Shown: in pieces, positions 1 to 8,898 of the stretch
Position numbering within the stretch: the first letter of the stretch is position 1
Layout of the letters: every line of letters starts with the position of its first letter
Source: an uncultured bacterium
GTDB taxonomy: Bacteria; Bacillota; Negativicutes; Veillonellales; Veillonellaceae
Direction: 5' to 3'
NCBI GenBank assembly: GCA_905214495.1
Contig: CAJMLW010000003.1
Coordinates: forward strand, 1 to 64,000
DNA: 64,000 nucleotides
Notes under the pieces: model-generated
What the model was told of the DNA's origin: nothing
The model's database searches: none
What the model saw: only the letters and a program-made list of their open reading frames with translations
Program-made: the position numbers and the translations under genes

Positions 1-499
1 CTACATCGATATCACCCAACTTACCTTTGTAATTATGAGAACCGATCATGGTGCTGCCGGTACGTGCAAATGTATTATCACCAATTGCAACACTACCCAC
101 AACCTTCGTAGGATCTGCAGGGATTCTAGCAGATGAGAACCAGCTTCCGCTGAAAGTCGTTTGGCCTAGGGCAAAGCTTGCCTCTACACCACCTGCCATG
201 TTTTCGATTTTTGCATTTTTACCGATGGCAACACTACCGCCCTGGCTAGCATAGTTATTAATACCTGCACCATTGCCGATAGCTACATCACCCGTAGCCG
301 CACTGGCACCGTTCGAATAAGAAATGCTGGCCCCTTTGCCAACAGCCACATTTTCTGCTTTTGGTGCATTACTACCTGTACCAATAGCCACACCGCTACC
401 GGAACCCGGGTTATTATCCGGTGCCGCATAGGCAATGCAAAGACTAGACATTAATACACCGTTGATCAAGAGTGTTAATAAACGTTTCCGTTTGTTCAT
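1..499 (-). CDS. YadA-like trimeric autotransporter adhesin, 5' part (runs off the window)
   Basis: Only the first 166 codons are present; the gene continues past the left edge. The ATG at 497-499 opens a signal peptide: basic MNKRKR, a hydrophobic stretch, and a likely cut after CIAYA. YadA-type head repeats follow, with VAIG/VAVG motifs at about residues 37, 51, 72, 90 and 137 and a Gly/Asn/Ala-rich composition. Proteins of this family form trimeric outer-membrane adhesins whose C-terminal anchor would lie outside the window. The next item upstream on the same strand (868-1058) is a broken anchor fragment of another such adhesin. The family is clear; the binding target cannot be told from this part. 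Confidence 0.88.
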   Translation of the reverse strand, partial: MNKRKRLLTLLINGVLMSSLCIAYAAPDNNPGSGSGVAIGTGSNAPKAENVAVGKGASISYSNGASAATGDVAIGNGAGINNYASQGGSVAIGKNAKIENMAGGVEASFALGQTTFSGSWFSSARIPADPTKVVGSVAIGDNTFARTGSTMIGSHNYKGKLGDIDV

Positions 500-756
500 T
501 TTACCAATCTCTATTTCACAAATTATACACAAAATGAATAATATGCCAAAAAATTCATTTTATCCTTATATTTTATTATACTACTTTGATTTGATTTGTA
601 AAATCATGAATTTAATATTAAGTTCCGATTTTTTAGATCTTCCTTATACTTATTTTTTAATAATAATCTGTAATATCTCCTAACAATACAAAATTCACTA
701 TAGAATTTTATTCCTTAATAGCATACAAATTTTACAAGAATGTTAAACAAAATAAA
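500..756 (-). other. AT-rich leader and promoter region of the adhesin gene
   Basis: I find no gene here. The stretch is very AT-rich and must hold the promoter and ribosome-binding site of the adhesin that starts at 499, but I could not pick one promoter with confidence. A short open frame on the plus strand looks like chance in AT-rich DNA. Confidence 0.5.
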
Positions 757-793
757 AAGCGGATAGTACATCACAAAGGATAACTATCCGCTT
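757..793 (-). terminator. Rho-independent terminator after the adhesin remnant
   Basis: A perfect 11-bp stem (AAGCGGATAGT at 757-767 with its complement at 783-793) has a 15-nt loop. Read on the minus strand it is followed by a T-run. It ends transcription coming from the ComK-like gene and the adhesin remnant. Confidence 0.8.
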
Positions 794-867
794 ACATACT
801 AAATTTATTCTATAACGGATTCACTTATGATTTCCATGCTATAGAATATTTAACTATCATTTATTAT

Positions 868-1058
868 TTAATTTTTGTAATGACCATAACCGCCCATCAC
901 TTGTACTCGATTATTTAAATCAAATTGCATGGGGTGTAATGCAGCTAATGCCGCAGCACGAGCATCGCCCTTATTGGTTTCTTTACCCAATGCACTATTT
1001 TGTTATTAAGATTATCGATTTGTTAGTTTACACCATAGATATTACTCTCAAAATAGTA
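868..1058 (-). pseudogene. 3' remnant of a YadA-like adhesin (anchor domain), frameshifted
   Basis: The minus strand from about 1000 to the stop at 868-870 reads GDARAAALAALHPMQFDLNN and ends VMGGYGHYKN. The AALAALHPMQFD segment is the hallmark of the YadA C-terminal anchor. Further upstream the reading continues in another frame as ESNIYGVN, a stop codon, then QIDNLNNK, which resembles the coiled-coil stalk before the anchor. So at least one nonsense codon and one frameshift separate the parts, and no start exists. The 234-codon frame that ends at 1059 is unrelated. This is a decayed relic or a silent donor cassette for the intact adhesin at 1-499. Confidence 0.8.
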
Positions 1059-1664
1059 TTACACGCGAGACATCGTTCTTGATGCACCATACATTTCGGC
1101 CACCACGTACGAGTTGCCACAGGTACTCATTTTAGCGAGTATCCGTCTCGTATAATCGAGGTGTTCTAATAAAGCATCGCGTAATTTGCGTTGCACGTGG
1201 TCAGGGGAATGGAATACGAGTATAGGATCAAAATCTCCTAAGATGATATAGGTCGTATGCGGTTCGGGTCCTGGCTCAATATGGTATTGGAATGGAATGA
1301 TTACATTGAATAAACCATACACCACATCACGCCCAATTGGTTTCCGCGATTTTAGGCTCGCAAATGTCATGTTCGGTCCCAATGTCCTTGGATCCGTATA
1401 CATCGGCTTTGACCGCCTCGACGATTGTATGCCGTTTGCTAGCACCCCTTCGTGGTGCGCTACTTCTCGCAATACCATTTTCAGTGGTTTATGGATGATT
1501 TCACACCGACCATCTACATAATAACAGGCGGTACAATCACCACCGTCAATATAGGTAGGGATTAAGCAACATATATGGTGATCCACATCGCCATATACAG
1601 CATTAGGGTTACAAGAAATAGATTCGTTATTACTTACATTTTGATACGTTGTATTGTGCATCAT
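1059..1664 (-). CDS. ComK-like competence regulator (putative)
   Basis: About 201 residues, close to the size of Bacillus ComK (about 190). The open frame extends upstream to 1763, but AAGAGG precedes a run of three ATGs, so I place the start at 1664 (1661 is equally possible). Similarity to ComK is by eye: a segment reading HKPLKMVLREV, then SKPMYTDPRTLGPNMTFAS and LKSRKPIGRDVVYGLFNVI, follows the order of ComK's central part (MKPLQIV, then PPIMVDPS, FLFPTLSSTRP). ComK is a DNA-binding activator of late competence genes. A sigma-factor-like gene lies just upstream on the same strand, which fits a regulatory pair. The assignment is inference and needs a profile search. Confidence 0.5.
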   Translation of the reverse strand: MMHNTTYQNVSNNESISCNPNAVYGDVDHHICCLIPTYIDGGDCTACYYVDGRCEIIHKPLKMVLREVAHHEGVLANGIQSSRRSKPMYTDPRTLGPNMTFASLKSRKPIGRDVVYGLFNVIIPFQYHIEPGPEPHTTYIILGDFDPILVFHSPDHVQRKLRDALLEHLDYTRRILAKMSTCGNSYVVAEMYGASRTMSRV

Positions 1665-1837
1665 CATGACCTCTTCTTTTGTTAAAGGAGTAATAATAGC
1701 AAGGAATTCCTCTTGTAAAAATTGATTCATAACACATGTTATATAAAGATGCTTTAGCAGCACTTATGAGTTAATTGTATACCTATAATTACAAACTGTA
1801 AATATATAAATCAAAAATTTATATTAGATCAGCAATT

Positions 1838-2569
1838 TTACTTATAACTATACATGTTCTGCATATCCTGGGTATCGAATTCTTTATTATCCGCTACCAT
1901 CATATAGTATCGTAACTGGTCGATAGCCTTTTGATGGCGCTGTTGTACGGCTTGACGAGACTGGCATGTTTCACTGCCTATATCGACACAGGTCTTGCCA
2001 TCACGATAGAGGGCATACAATAGCTGTTGTTGCTGCCGTGGCAATTTTCTGAAAGTGGCCCACAGACGATTGCGCAATTCGTCTTCTGTCACCATTCCGA
2101 TAATGTCGTGTTCGATATCTACATCATCGGGGAACTGATCCATGGCGAGTTCTGATACATCGTCGCCAGTACATAGGGGCAAAGTTAACTCATGGCGCCA
2201 TTGCCGCGTCGATTGTTTGTAAAAGTTGAAATACCCATAGCGAATGGCGGCTTTCACATAACCAGAAAAAGGTACCTTACCTGATGTGTGAAAGCTATAG
2301 ATGGATTCGATAAAGATAATCCACAGAAATGATTCCACGTCATCGGTTAGCATAGCCGTACTCGAGCGGTTCGCATAGCTCATGATGAGTGGTCGATAGC
2401 GCCGGCATAGCTCGACTTGTGCCGCATCGATGGTCAGTTCCTTGATAGGCCACACGGCTCGTTCCGTACTGAGCACCGATACACGGCGCTCTTGGCAGAC
2501 GCGCACTAAACTAAGGTCTGTCACGGCTTGTAATACCTTTTGGGGACATACCACATGTTTCACGTTCAT
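1838..2569 (-). CDS. RNA polymerase sigma-70-like factor
   Basis: About 243 residues. The longest frame starts at 2608, but AAAGGA stands just before the internal ATG at 2569, which I take as the start. The middle part (CRRYRPLIMSYANR, then SFLWIIFIESIYSF and FSGYVKAAIRYGYFNFYKQ) resembles sigma region 2. The C-terminal part (LWATFRKLPRQQQQLLYALY, then TCVDIGSETCQSRQAVQQRH) resembles the region 4 helix-turn-helix. It is more diverged than housekeeping or ECF sigmas and recalls small sigmas of the SigH/ComX type. It lies 173 bp upstream of the ComK-like gene in the same direction. A role in competence or an envelope regulon is inference. Confidence 0.6.
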   Translation of the reverse strand: MNVKHVVCPQKVLQAVTDLSLVRVCQERRVSVLSTERAVWPIKELTIDAAQVELCRRYRPLIMSYANRSSTAMLTDDVESFLWIIFIESIYSFHTSGKVPFSGYVKAAIRYGYFNFYKQSTRQWRHELTLPLCTGDDVSELAMDQFPDDVDIEHDIIGMVTEDELRNRLWATFRKLPRQQQQLLYALYRDGKTCVDIGSETCQSRQAVQQRHQKAIDQLRYYMMVADNKEFDTQDMQNMYSYK

Positions 2570-2821
2570 ATTTGATCCTTTCTGCCTAGGCTTACTTGGA
2601 ATATACACCCAAATGAGTATTTAGACAAACAAGAAATTCCATCATAAATGCATACATTTACAGTAGAATTTTTGTTGTTACATATGTATTTGTGAATTAT
2701 TACAGACCGATTTCAGAAAAGTACCCCAATTTAGATGAATGTGACCTACGTACCGCTTCATCGAGGCGCACCTCAGAAATTGTTCCATTTGCTACGGCCT
2801 GCATCGTCGTTTTGACAAAAT
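2570..2821. other. Intergenic region upstream of the sigma-like gene
   Basis: I see no gene or repeat here. The stretch carries the promoter region of the sigma-like gene (which starts at 2569 on the minus strand). I could not identify a convincing promoter or operator. Confidence 0.4.
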
Positions 2822-2891
2822 AAAACTGCAACCTAGTCGTATATACTGGAACTAATACATTCTCAGTATATAGGACTAAATTGCAGTTTTA
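2822..2891 (-). terminator. Long hairpin terminator
   Basis: AAAACTGCAA near 2823 pairs with TTGCAGTTTT at 2881-2890. The inner stretches TATATACTG and CAGTATATA also pair, giving a long stem of about 70 nt. It directly follows the stop of the secreted-protein gene at 2894 and can act in both directions. Confidence 0.75.
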
Positions 2892-2893
2892 AA

Positions 2894-3538
2894 TTATTTA
2901 TGAGTTCGATTGACCCCTGATTCATCAGATTCAGATGTAGAACCTGTTGTTTGTTGAGGTGCTTTATGAAGTGTCATCACCGTTTTAGCTGCCACCTTTT
3001 TCACAGGGCCCGTTGGTAACACAATTGGAATTTGAGTGTTTACTTTCACAGGACCATTGGCAGGTACAGGTGTTTGAACTGGCATCGACAAAGCCTTAAC
3101 GATAGTTGGTTGCGGTGCCGTTGGCGCTGCTGTTTGAGTCGCCATCGATTGTGCCGCTGTTTGCTGTGCCACCACTGGTTTTGGTGCTTGTTTAGGCGCA
3201 TTCGGTTGTTGACGTGCCACACGAGCCGACGCCAAAATCCCTGGATTGCGATATAATAACTGACCACCTTCAGTAGACAATTTTTGATCATAATAATATA
3301 CATCAGCGTTGTAATACTCACTGCCACTGGCCACATCATAACGCAAGCCAATCATGGTATACACCGTGAAATGTAACAGCCCATCCGGTTTGCTGCGGTC
3401 AATCGAATCACGGTCCACATACCAGTTATTGCCATTATAGGTGAAAGCATAAATATCTTGCCGAGCATCAGCATTAGGTATAATAGATATAAACAGCGCT
3501 GCTATAAACATAGCCACTGCGCATATACGTTGAAACAT
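2894..3538 (-). CDS. Secreted protein of unknown function with Pro/Thr/Gln-rich tail
   Basis: 214 residues with a strong ribosome-binding site (GAGGAGG) before the ATG. Residues 1-25 are a signal peptide (MFQRICAVAMFIAALF, cut near NADA). A small N-terminal domain of about 80 residues is rich in Tyr and Asp (YNGNNWYVDRDSIDRS, then YYNADVYYYDQK). Similar folds occur in short periplasmic surface proteins, but I do not recognise a named family. The rest (about 105-214) is low-complexity Pro, Gln, Thr and Ala, typical of a flexible linker reaching through the envelope. The gene is monocistronic, with a hairpin terminator at 2822-2891. Confidence 0.6.
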   Translation of the reverse strand: MFQRICAVAMFIAALFISIIPNADARQDIYAFTYNGNNWYVDRDSIDRSKPDGLLHFTVYTMIGLRYDVASGSEYYNADVYYYDQKLSTEGGQLLYRNPGILASARVARQQPNAPKQAPKPVVAQQTAAQSMATQTAAPTAPQPTIVKALSMPVQTPVPANGPVKVNTQIPIVLPTGPVKKVAAKTVMTLHKAPQQTTGSTSESDESGVNRTHK

Positions 3539-3663
3539 GAGGCCTCCTCAATAATGATTGTATACTATTTAACAACTTATTATACCACATTTTCTGAGAT
3601 TGCGTTCCCATGATATGCCTCGATACATTTAATCTTAGGCTTTAAATATAACACCATTATGCT

Positions 3664-4842
3664 CTAGTTGTTCCACCGTTTTTTACCAATGCCCGGTAGC
3701 CTCAATACTTCTTGTTTAGTAATTGTTTTAAAATCATCTACTGTGTATAGGCCGGCTTGTGAAAGCGTAATTTGTGCACCGAACCGTATATTGTCATATA
3801 CCGGATTTCCACGCAAAGCCCCACCTTTAGCAACCTCTACGGGGCTCATATGAGCAGACTCGCGTTTTCCTATATAACTATCATTAGAGTACCGATTCAC
3901 AACAATTAGACCGGTAACATGTTCATACGCATCAAATAAAATCTGCCATAATGGACTTTCAAAACTCACCAATTGAGTCGGTAAAAATGAGATAGCAGTA
4001 TATAAGCTTATTAATTCTCGTGGATCAAAATCTATGTCGATTACTTGATCTACCATATACATAATGGTCTCTAAGTGGTCTTCTACAAAATCGTTCCACT
4101 GTGTTGCATCTTGTAATAACCACTCAATATCTTCATATTCATCAACAAGATCTGCTAATACATCATGAGCAACCTTGCTTTCACCACACTGTAAAGCCAA
4201 TAAAATATACAGCATATGCATCGGTAACATGATATCCGGCGTCTGATTAAATGCATTTTGTATATCATCACAACATGCGAGATAACGCTGATACACCTTG
4301 CGACCACGATCCCAGTTGGCAGCGCCACAACAAGCAACCATCATGTACACAAGGAATCCTGAATGGTCTTGCTTATCCCCGTGAAAGACAGGAGTAAAGC
4401 ATGCAATCGCATCATTATACATATTGTATTCTAAATATATCATCCCCATATCGATGAGGCAGCGCATATAAGGACGTGCCTCTATTATATGCCAATCCAT
4501 TTTCTTAGGTTTTTTCAACGATTCTATTAGCTGTTGTAGCTGATGAAGTTGAAAGCTTGGATGCAACTCAAGAGCTATAAGTTTCCGTTTAGCATCTACT
4601 TCATCAGGACATAACGCAAGAATCTGATTGTAGAATTTCTTTGATTCCTCAGTCGTATCAGCATCTTCAGCAGCCTCGTATAAATCGCGTAGTTTCATTT
4701 CTATCGTATCATTAAAATCACCACGATTATATCGAGTCATAAATGTTTCTATCAAATCCTCAATAGATTTGAATTCAGCCTCATGTTCAGATACAAATTG
4801 TTTCTGTAAACGCAATAGTAACTCACTTTGAAAGCGAAACAT
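3664..4842 (-). CDS. TPR-like protein with C-terminal helix-hairpin-helix
   Basis: 392 residues behind a clear AAGGAG site. Most of the chain is helical and looks like degenerate tetratricopeptide repeats (for example ESKKFYNQILALCPDEVDA, and IDMGMIYLEYNMYNDAIACF at about 130-150). The last 45 residues (GAQITLSQAGLYTVDDFKTI, then LRLPGIGKKRW) form a helix-hairpin-helix like that of the RNA polymerase alpha C-terminal domain, which binds nucleic acid. TPR scaffold plus HhH suggests an adaptor that touches DNA, RNA or RNA polymerase. No partner gene is adjacent. Function unknown; the domain reading is by eye. Confidence 0.6.
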   Translation of the reverse strand: MFRFQSELLLRLQKQFVSEHEAEFKSIEDLIETFMTRYNRGDFNDTIEMKLRDLYEAAEDADTTEESKKFYNQILALCPDEVDAKRKLIALELHPSFQLHQLQQLIESLKKPKKMDWHIIEARPYMRCLIDMGMIYLEYNMYNDAIACFTPVFHGDKQDHSGFLVYMMVACCGAANWDRGRKVYQRYLACCDDIQNAFNQTPDIMLPMHMLYILLALQCGESKVAHDVLADLVDEYEDIEWLLQDATQWNDFVEDHLETIMYMVDQVIDIDFDPRELISLYTAISFLPTQLVSFESPLWQILFDAYEHVTGLIVVNRYSNDSYIGKRESAHMSPVEVAKGGALRGNPVYDNIRFGAQITLSQAGLYTVDDFKTITKQEVLRLPGIGKKRWNN

Positions 4843-4972
4843 AGAGTATCTCCTTATACATATGAACGTAAAAATACTACTTATCTGTAATATATCACGA
4901 GAAGATATATTAATTCTAGAGAGACTATATCAAGCTCATCTTACTAATTACTACAGGCGTGTTCTAATGTAA

Positions 4973-5014
4973 AATCCCCTTGATAAGAATACCTAGATAC
5001 TCATCAAGGGGATT
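4973..5014 (-). terminator. Terminator of the OmpM-like porin gene
   Basis: Perfect 12-bp stem (AATCCCCTTGAT at 4973-4984 and its complement at 5003-5014) with an 18-nt loop, 30 bp after the porin stop codon, followed by T-rich sequence on the minus strand. Confidence 0.85.
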
Positions 5015-5044
5015 GTTTTAGTTATGAACTATACCAATATGACA

Positions 5045-6337
5045 TTAGAATTGGTAGTTAAGGTCAACACGATAGTATTCAGGTTGTTTTTCGTTATTCT
5101 CAAATCGTTTGTTTGTTTTGTTTTTAAAGCCATAGTATGCAGTCAAGCCCACATTGTCTTGCAATGCATAATCGGCAGTCAATAACCAACCTTTATATCC
5201 TTGGTAATGTTCTTCATCAAAATAAATATCCCATGTGGAGGATATTGGCGCCATATGCTGACCAAAGTTGAAGTATTGAGCTTTTACATCCCAAGTACCC
5301 CGTTTAGCTTGGTCATAATCACCATATCCAATACCTGCGGTCCATGCAGAACCTTTTGGCACACTGGTAGCTTTCACCCATTCACCGCCAATCCAAACTT
5401 TATTAAAGTTCAAGTCTGTGCTTAGGCCATATACATTTTTAACATCCAATTCATTACGTTTTGTTTTATTTGCCCTCGCATAGAAAGCACCGAGGTTAAC
5501 GTGTTTATTCAAGTCGGATTTAAGGCCAAGATATGTAACCGTATTATTGTTTTCTTTACTTATACCTGCTGCTGTCCCTTCAATAAAATAACCATACGCC
5601 GCTTGGAATTCAACCTTGTCATTCACGGCATTGAATTGGATTCCGTCAAAGCCATCATCATAAATTAAACCATTACCGATCATTTGGTTCAAACGACCTG
5701 CTTTTACAGATACATGTTCACCAAATTTGTGGTCTACATAGACACGGTCAAATTTTACATTGTTTTCATTTACCTTAATTTCGGAATTACCCAACTCAAA
5801 ATCACCGGTCGTGAAACGGACAACGGCTTCCGTGCGGTCATTAACCTTAGCATTAAATTGTAAGCGTGCACGAGCGTCAAATTTAGACTCTTTTTTATAG
5901 CTGTTATCATAATCGGTTGTTCTAAAGAAAAAATAATTTTTCTTTTTCGTGTGAGAATAACGAAGACGCATATCGCCAGTTACTTTCACATTACCAACGC
6001 GGTCTTCCAAACGACCAACACGAACGCCCAAGTTGTTCAATTCGTTGGAGAATTCATCAGCCAAACGGTTAATCATAGCTTGTTGTTCAGCATTAGCACG
6101 GTCTTGGTTAGCCATTGCTTTCGCAATCATTTGAGCCATTTCGTAACGAGTGATATCGTTTTGGCCTTTGAAAGTGCCATCTGGATAACCATTAACGATA
6201 CCAGCTGCTGCCAATTGGGATACAGCTTGGTATGCCCAAGAATCAGGAGTTACATCGGAGAATGGGTTAGCTGCGAATGCAGTAGTTACACCCAAAACTG
6301 CTGTTGCTGCAAAGATTGCTGCGAATTGTTTTTTCAT
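5045..6337 (-). CDS. ompM: OmpM-type outer-membrane porin with SLH domain
   Basis: 430 residues. The frame opens at 6424, but the signal peptide MKKQFAAIFAATAVLGVTT begins at the ATG at 6337 behind AAGAGG. The mature protein starts with one S-layer-homology domain (NPFSDVTPDSWAYQAVSQLA, then GIVNGYPDGTFKGQNDITRY). In Negativicutes this domain tethers the outer membrane to polyamine-modified peptidoglycan. A short coiled coil follows (DEFSNELNNLGVRVGRLEDR), then a beta-barrel of alternating aromatic strands ending in phenylalanine (YRVDLNYQF). It is probably an abundant trimeric porin and envelope tether. It has its own terminator at 4973-5014. The symbol is by family; the genome may hold paralogues. 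Confidence 0.85.
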   Translation of the reverse strand: MKKQFAAIFAATAVLGVTTAFAANPFSDVTPDSWAYQAVSQLAAAGIVNGYPDGTFKGQNDITRYEMAQMIAKAMANQDRANAEQQAMINRLADEFSNELNNLGVRVGRLEDRVGNVKVTGDMRLRYSHTKKKNYFFFRTTDYDNSYKKESKFDARARLQFNAKVNDRTEAVVRFTTGDFELGNSEIKVNENNVKFDRVYVDHKFGEHVSVKAGRLNQMIGNGLIYDDGFDGIQFNAVNDKVEFQAAYGYFIEGTAAGISKENNNTVTYLGLKSDLNKHVNLGAFYARANKTKRNELDVKNVYGLSTDLNFNKVWIGGEWVKATSVPKGSAWTAGIGYGDYDQAKRGTWDVKAQYFNFGQHMAPISSTWDIYFDEEHYQGYKGWLLTADYALQDNVGLTAYYGFKNKTNKRFENNEKQPEYYRVDLNYQF

Positions 6338-6531
6338 AATACAATACCTCTTCTTTACACTAATAACAATTACTATACGATTTTGCAAAGCAATACGCTT
6401 ATCCCTATGTGTCCATGTTTCCATACAAATAATACGTATACCTTTACAAGATATACGTTATCATATAGAGTTTAAATATTATTTAAATATTCATGAAATT
6501 TTCATTCATTTAAAGCTGCCCCCATCCATAC

Positions 6532-6765
6532 CTACATATTCAAATTGAAGTAATAATCTAGATTCTGAATTTTGAAATAGGTATTACCTTCTCCATTGGC
6601 AAAAGAATCAACAGGTAAAGCCTCTAACTCAGAAGATGTGCCATGAACAATAATAGCTCTAAGTAGTTGGAAAGCTCTAATCACATTAGATTTTCCAGAT
6701 GCATTACTGCCAAAAATAAATGATGATTTAACAACATCTATATCTCTGGATGTCGCACAACCCAT
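6532..6765 (-). pseudogene. Truncated remnant of a RloA-like AAA ATPase
   Basis: The frame reads DIDVVKSSFIFGSNASGKSN, then VIRAFQLLR and GTSSELEALPVDSFANGEG. This nearly matches residues about 40-100 of the intact ATPase at 10973-12187 (EIDVVKSSFIFGGNASGKTN, then GTSSELELLPRYTFANESG). The Walker A motif is intact, but the first 40 and the last 300 residues are absent and the frame stops after YYFNLNM. Its upstream end is joined to the 3' end of the LtaS-like gene, with 28 bp of frame overlap. It is a scar of a second RloA-type gene lost by deletion or recombination, not a working protein. Confidence 0.85.
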
Positions 6766-8741
6766 GAAGTCAACTCAACATAAGCTTGTTTTATCTCTTC
6801 AAAATCATGACGTTCTATATGTGTAATAGGTGAATCTTGCTGTTTAGAATCTCTCCAGTTAATATCCTGTGCTGTATAGTTACCATAAAAACCGATTTCA
6901 GATTGTGTCATCCAATGGTACGGAGTCACAATGTGTTCTTGAGGTTCAAATAAGGAAGGCATTAAAGAATAATATTCAAAATCTTTTGGTGCTATAAGTT
7001 CAAAAATAGTAGGCATAATTTGCATATGATCACCAATACTATTTTTATTAATCCAGTTAGCATCAATACCCTTATGATACATGGCAAAATATGTACAAAA
7101 TGATTCTCTAATAGTTTGCTTTCTATATGAAAGCAGAGAATCCGCAATGCCACAGGAATGATCACCTGTGACTATGATAAGACTATCTTCAAAATGTTCT
7201 TTCATATCATCAACGAAACGAAATAATGCCTGTTCTGCATACCAATAAGTACCCAAAGCTGCTACTTTGCTCTTATTATCTCTCACCACTCTAGGAATAT
7301 TGCCAAAAATCGTATCTGCATCCCATCCATATCGTTCAATAGGAATTGTACTTGGTGAGTGATTAGATGTTGTATAAATAAAATGCATAGTTGGCTCATC
7401 ATCAGCTGCCAATATGCGTTTTTTTACCTCATCTAAAAATAAATGATCATACACACCTAGCCATGTAGCAGGCGCATCTTCACCACAAATATCTGGACCA
7501 CCAATACATTCATCAAAGCCCATTGATGGAGCAAATAAACCTAAGCTAGCCCAAGAAATATTACCTCCATACCAAAGTTTAGTTTTATAACCCAACTTCT
7601 TAATTTGTTCTGGCAGAGAAGTAATTATAGTATGTTCCCAAAATTGTGTTTTCTCATTAATTTCTAAATTAGAATCATAAATCCCTGAAATGAGACTTGT
7701 AATAGCCGGTTGAGAAATCATACCTGCAGGTAAAAAATTCTCCATAGAAATAGTATTCTTTTGTGCTTTAAACTGCTTTCCTGCATCGGCAATATGATAT
7801 TCTGAATAAATATCGTCCGTCACAGATTGTGTAAGACTTTCACCAACAAGAATAAAAATATGCTTAGGCTTGGGAATTCGCGGACCTTCAGCTTTTTTTT
7901 GTAAAAACTCTAATGGATTTACTCCTATCTTTACGTCTTTAAATTCTGGAATAATACGTAAATTTTTAATAGCTGTATCATCATCATGATTCAAAACTTC
8001 ATTAACATTATGTTTATGCACTAATTCTAATGCAATCAAATCATCAATAACGGCTTTAGCCAAAAATATATCATTTTTAATAATCGCTGGTACAAAATCC
8101 CACTCCGGTTTATTACGATGATTCAATGTACCACCATAACGTAACCAATAGAAAACCACTACCGTAAGAATAACTGATATAATTGTTCCTACTACTTGTC
8201 CTACAAATGGAAATGTAGGTATCAACAATACCGGTGTTAATAAAGTTGTATAAATTCCTAATGCTGTAATTACTGCAAAAGGAATAAAACCAAGTAATAT
8301 CCATAATCCATGATTTTCATTAAAAAATATATCTAATAGATTCTTTTTATCAGCATTACCACCCAACCGAACTAATTCATTATATGTATCTTTAAAGTGA
8401 TAATAATATATCAGCTTTCCCATAAATGCAGCATATAGTACCATTAAATACAATGTTAAAAGTATGGTTCTTACAATATCACCTACCGCGAAATAAGAGG
8501 ATATAAATGCACCCGGTAAAGAGATAGCTAAAAAGGAAACTAATAATACATAAGCATGAAAATCGAGTCCCCACCAAAATCCATAAGTAAAGGTTTTAAC
8601 TAGTTTTTTCTTATCTACATTCCAATGATATGAGGGTCCATATAGTTTAATAAAAATAAATCGAAAGATAGCACTGATTATAGGTGCCCATATAAAGATT
8701 TTTAAATCCTGTTGTAATCCTATTAGTAGTGACTCAAGCAT
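6738..8741 (-). CDS. LtaS-type phosphoglycerol/phosphoethanolamine transferase family protein
   Basis: 667 residues, start behind AGAGGT. The N-terminal third has about five membrane segments. The rest is a periplasmic alkaline-phosphatase-superfamily (sulfatase-like) domain with HIFILVGESLTQS (metal-binding Glu), FIYTTSNHSPS and LIIVTGDHSCG (metal Asp and His). The position that holds the nucleophile Thr in the paralogue at 24055-25989 (TMPAI) is Ser here (SQPAI). Family members move phosphoglycerol or phosphoethanolamine from phospholipid onto glycans or lipid A. In an organism with LPS and no sign of teichoic acid, LPS or membrane-glycan decoration is the best guess. A deleted ATPase remnant overlaps its 3' end. 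Confidence 0.75.
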   Translation of the reverse strand: MLESLLIGLQQDLKIFIWAPIISAIFRFIFIKLYGPSYHWNVDKKKLVKTFTYGFWWGLDFHAYVLLVSFLAISLPGAFISSYFAVGDIVRTILLTLYLMVLYAAFMGKLIYYYHFKDTYNELVRLGGNADKKNLLDIFFNENHGLWILLGFIPFAVITALGIYTTLLTPVLLIPTFPFVGQVVGTIISVILTVVVFYWLRYGGTLNHRNKPEWDFVPAIIKNDIFLAKAVIDDLIALELVHKHNVNEVLNHDDDTAIKNLRIIPEFKDVKIGVNPLEFLQKKAEGPRIPKPKHIFILVGESLTQSVTDDIYSEYHIADAGKQFKAQKNTISMENFLPAGMISQPAITSLISGIYDSNLEINEKTQFWEHTIITSLPEQIKKLGYKTKLWYGGNISWASLGLFAPSMGFDECIGGPDICGEDAPATWLGVYDHLFLDEVKKRILAADDEPTMHFIYTTSNHSPSTIPIERYGWDADTIFGNIPRVVRDNKSKVAALGTYWYAEQALFRFVDDMKEHFEDSLIIVTGDHSCGIADSLLSYRKQTIRESFCTYFAMYHKGIDANWINKNSIGDHMQIMPTIFELIAPKDFEYYSLMPSLFEPQEHIVTPYHWMTQSEIGFYGNYTAQDINWRDSKQQDSPITHIERHDFEEIKQAYVELTSWVVRHPEI

Positions 8742-8853
8742 ATTTTACCTCTGATGATAGTTATCATTTTATATAATCTACTGAAAATGTAAATATTTTA
8801 TCCATACATCTTAGTATACAATAATAACAAATAAAATATACAAGTAATATGAC

Positions 8854-8892
8854 AAAACCAGTGAAGTACTAAATAATTACTCCACTGGTTTT
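8854..8892 (-). terminator. Terminator of glycosyltransferase gene 8899-10077
   Basis: AAAACCAGTG (8854-8863) pairs perfectly with CACTGGTTTT (8883-8892) around a 19-nt loop, just after the gene's stop. The A/T ends let it work on both strands. Confidence 0.8.
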
Positions 8893-8898
8893 TATAAT

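Noticed and set aside
5951..6475. 174-codon plus-strand frame over the porin start
   Set aside because: It is antisense to the porin signal peptide and SLH domain, with no ribosome-binding site.
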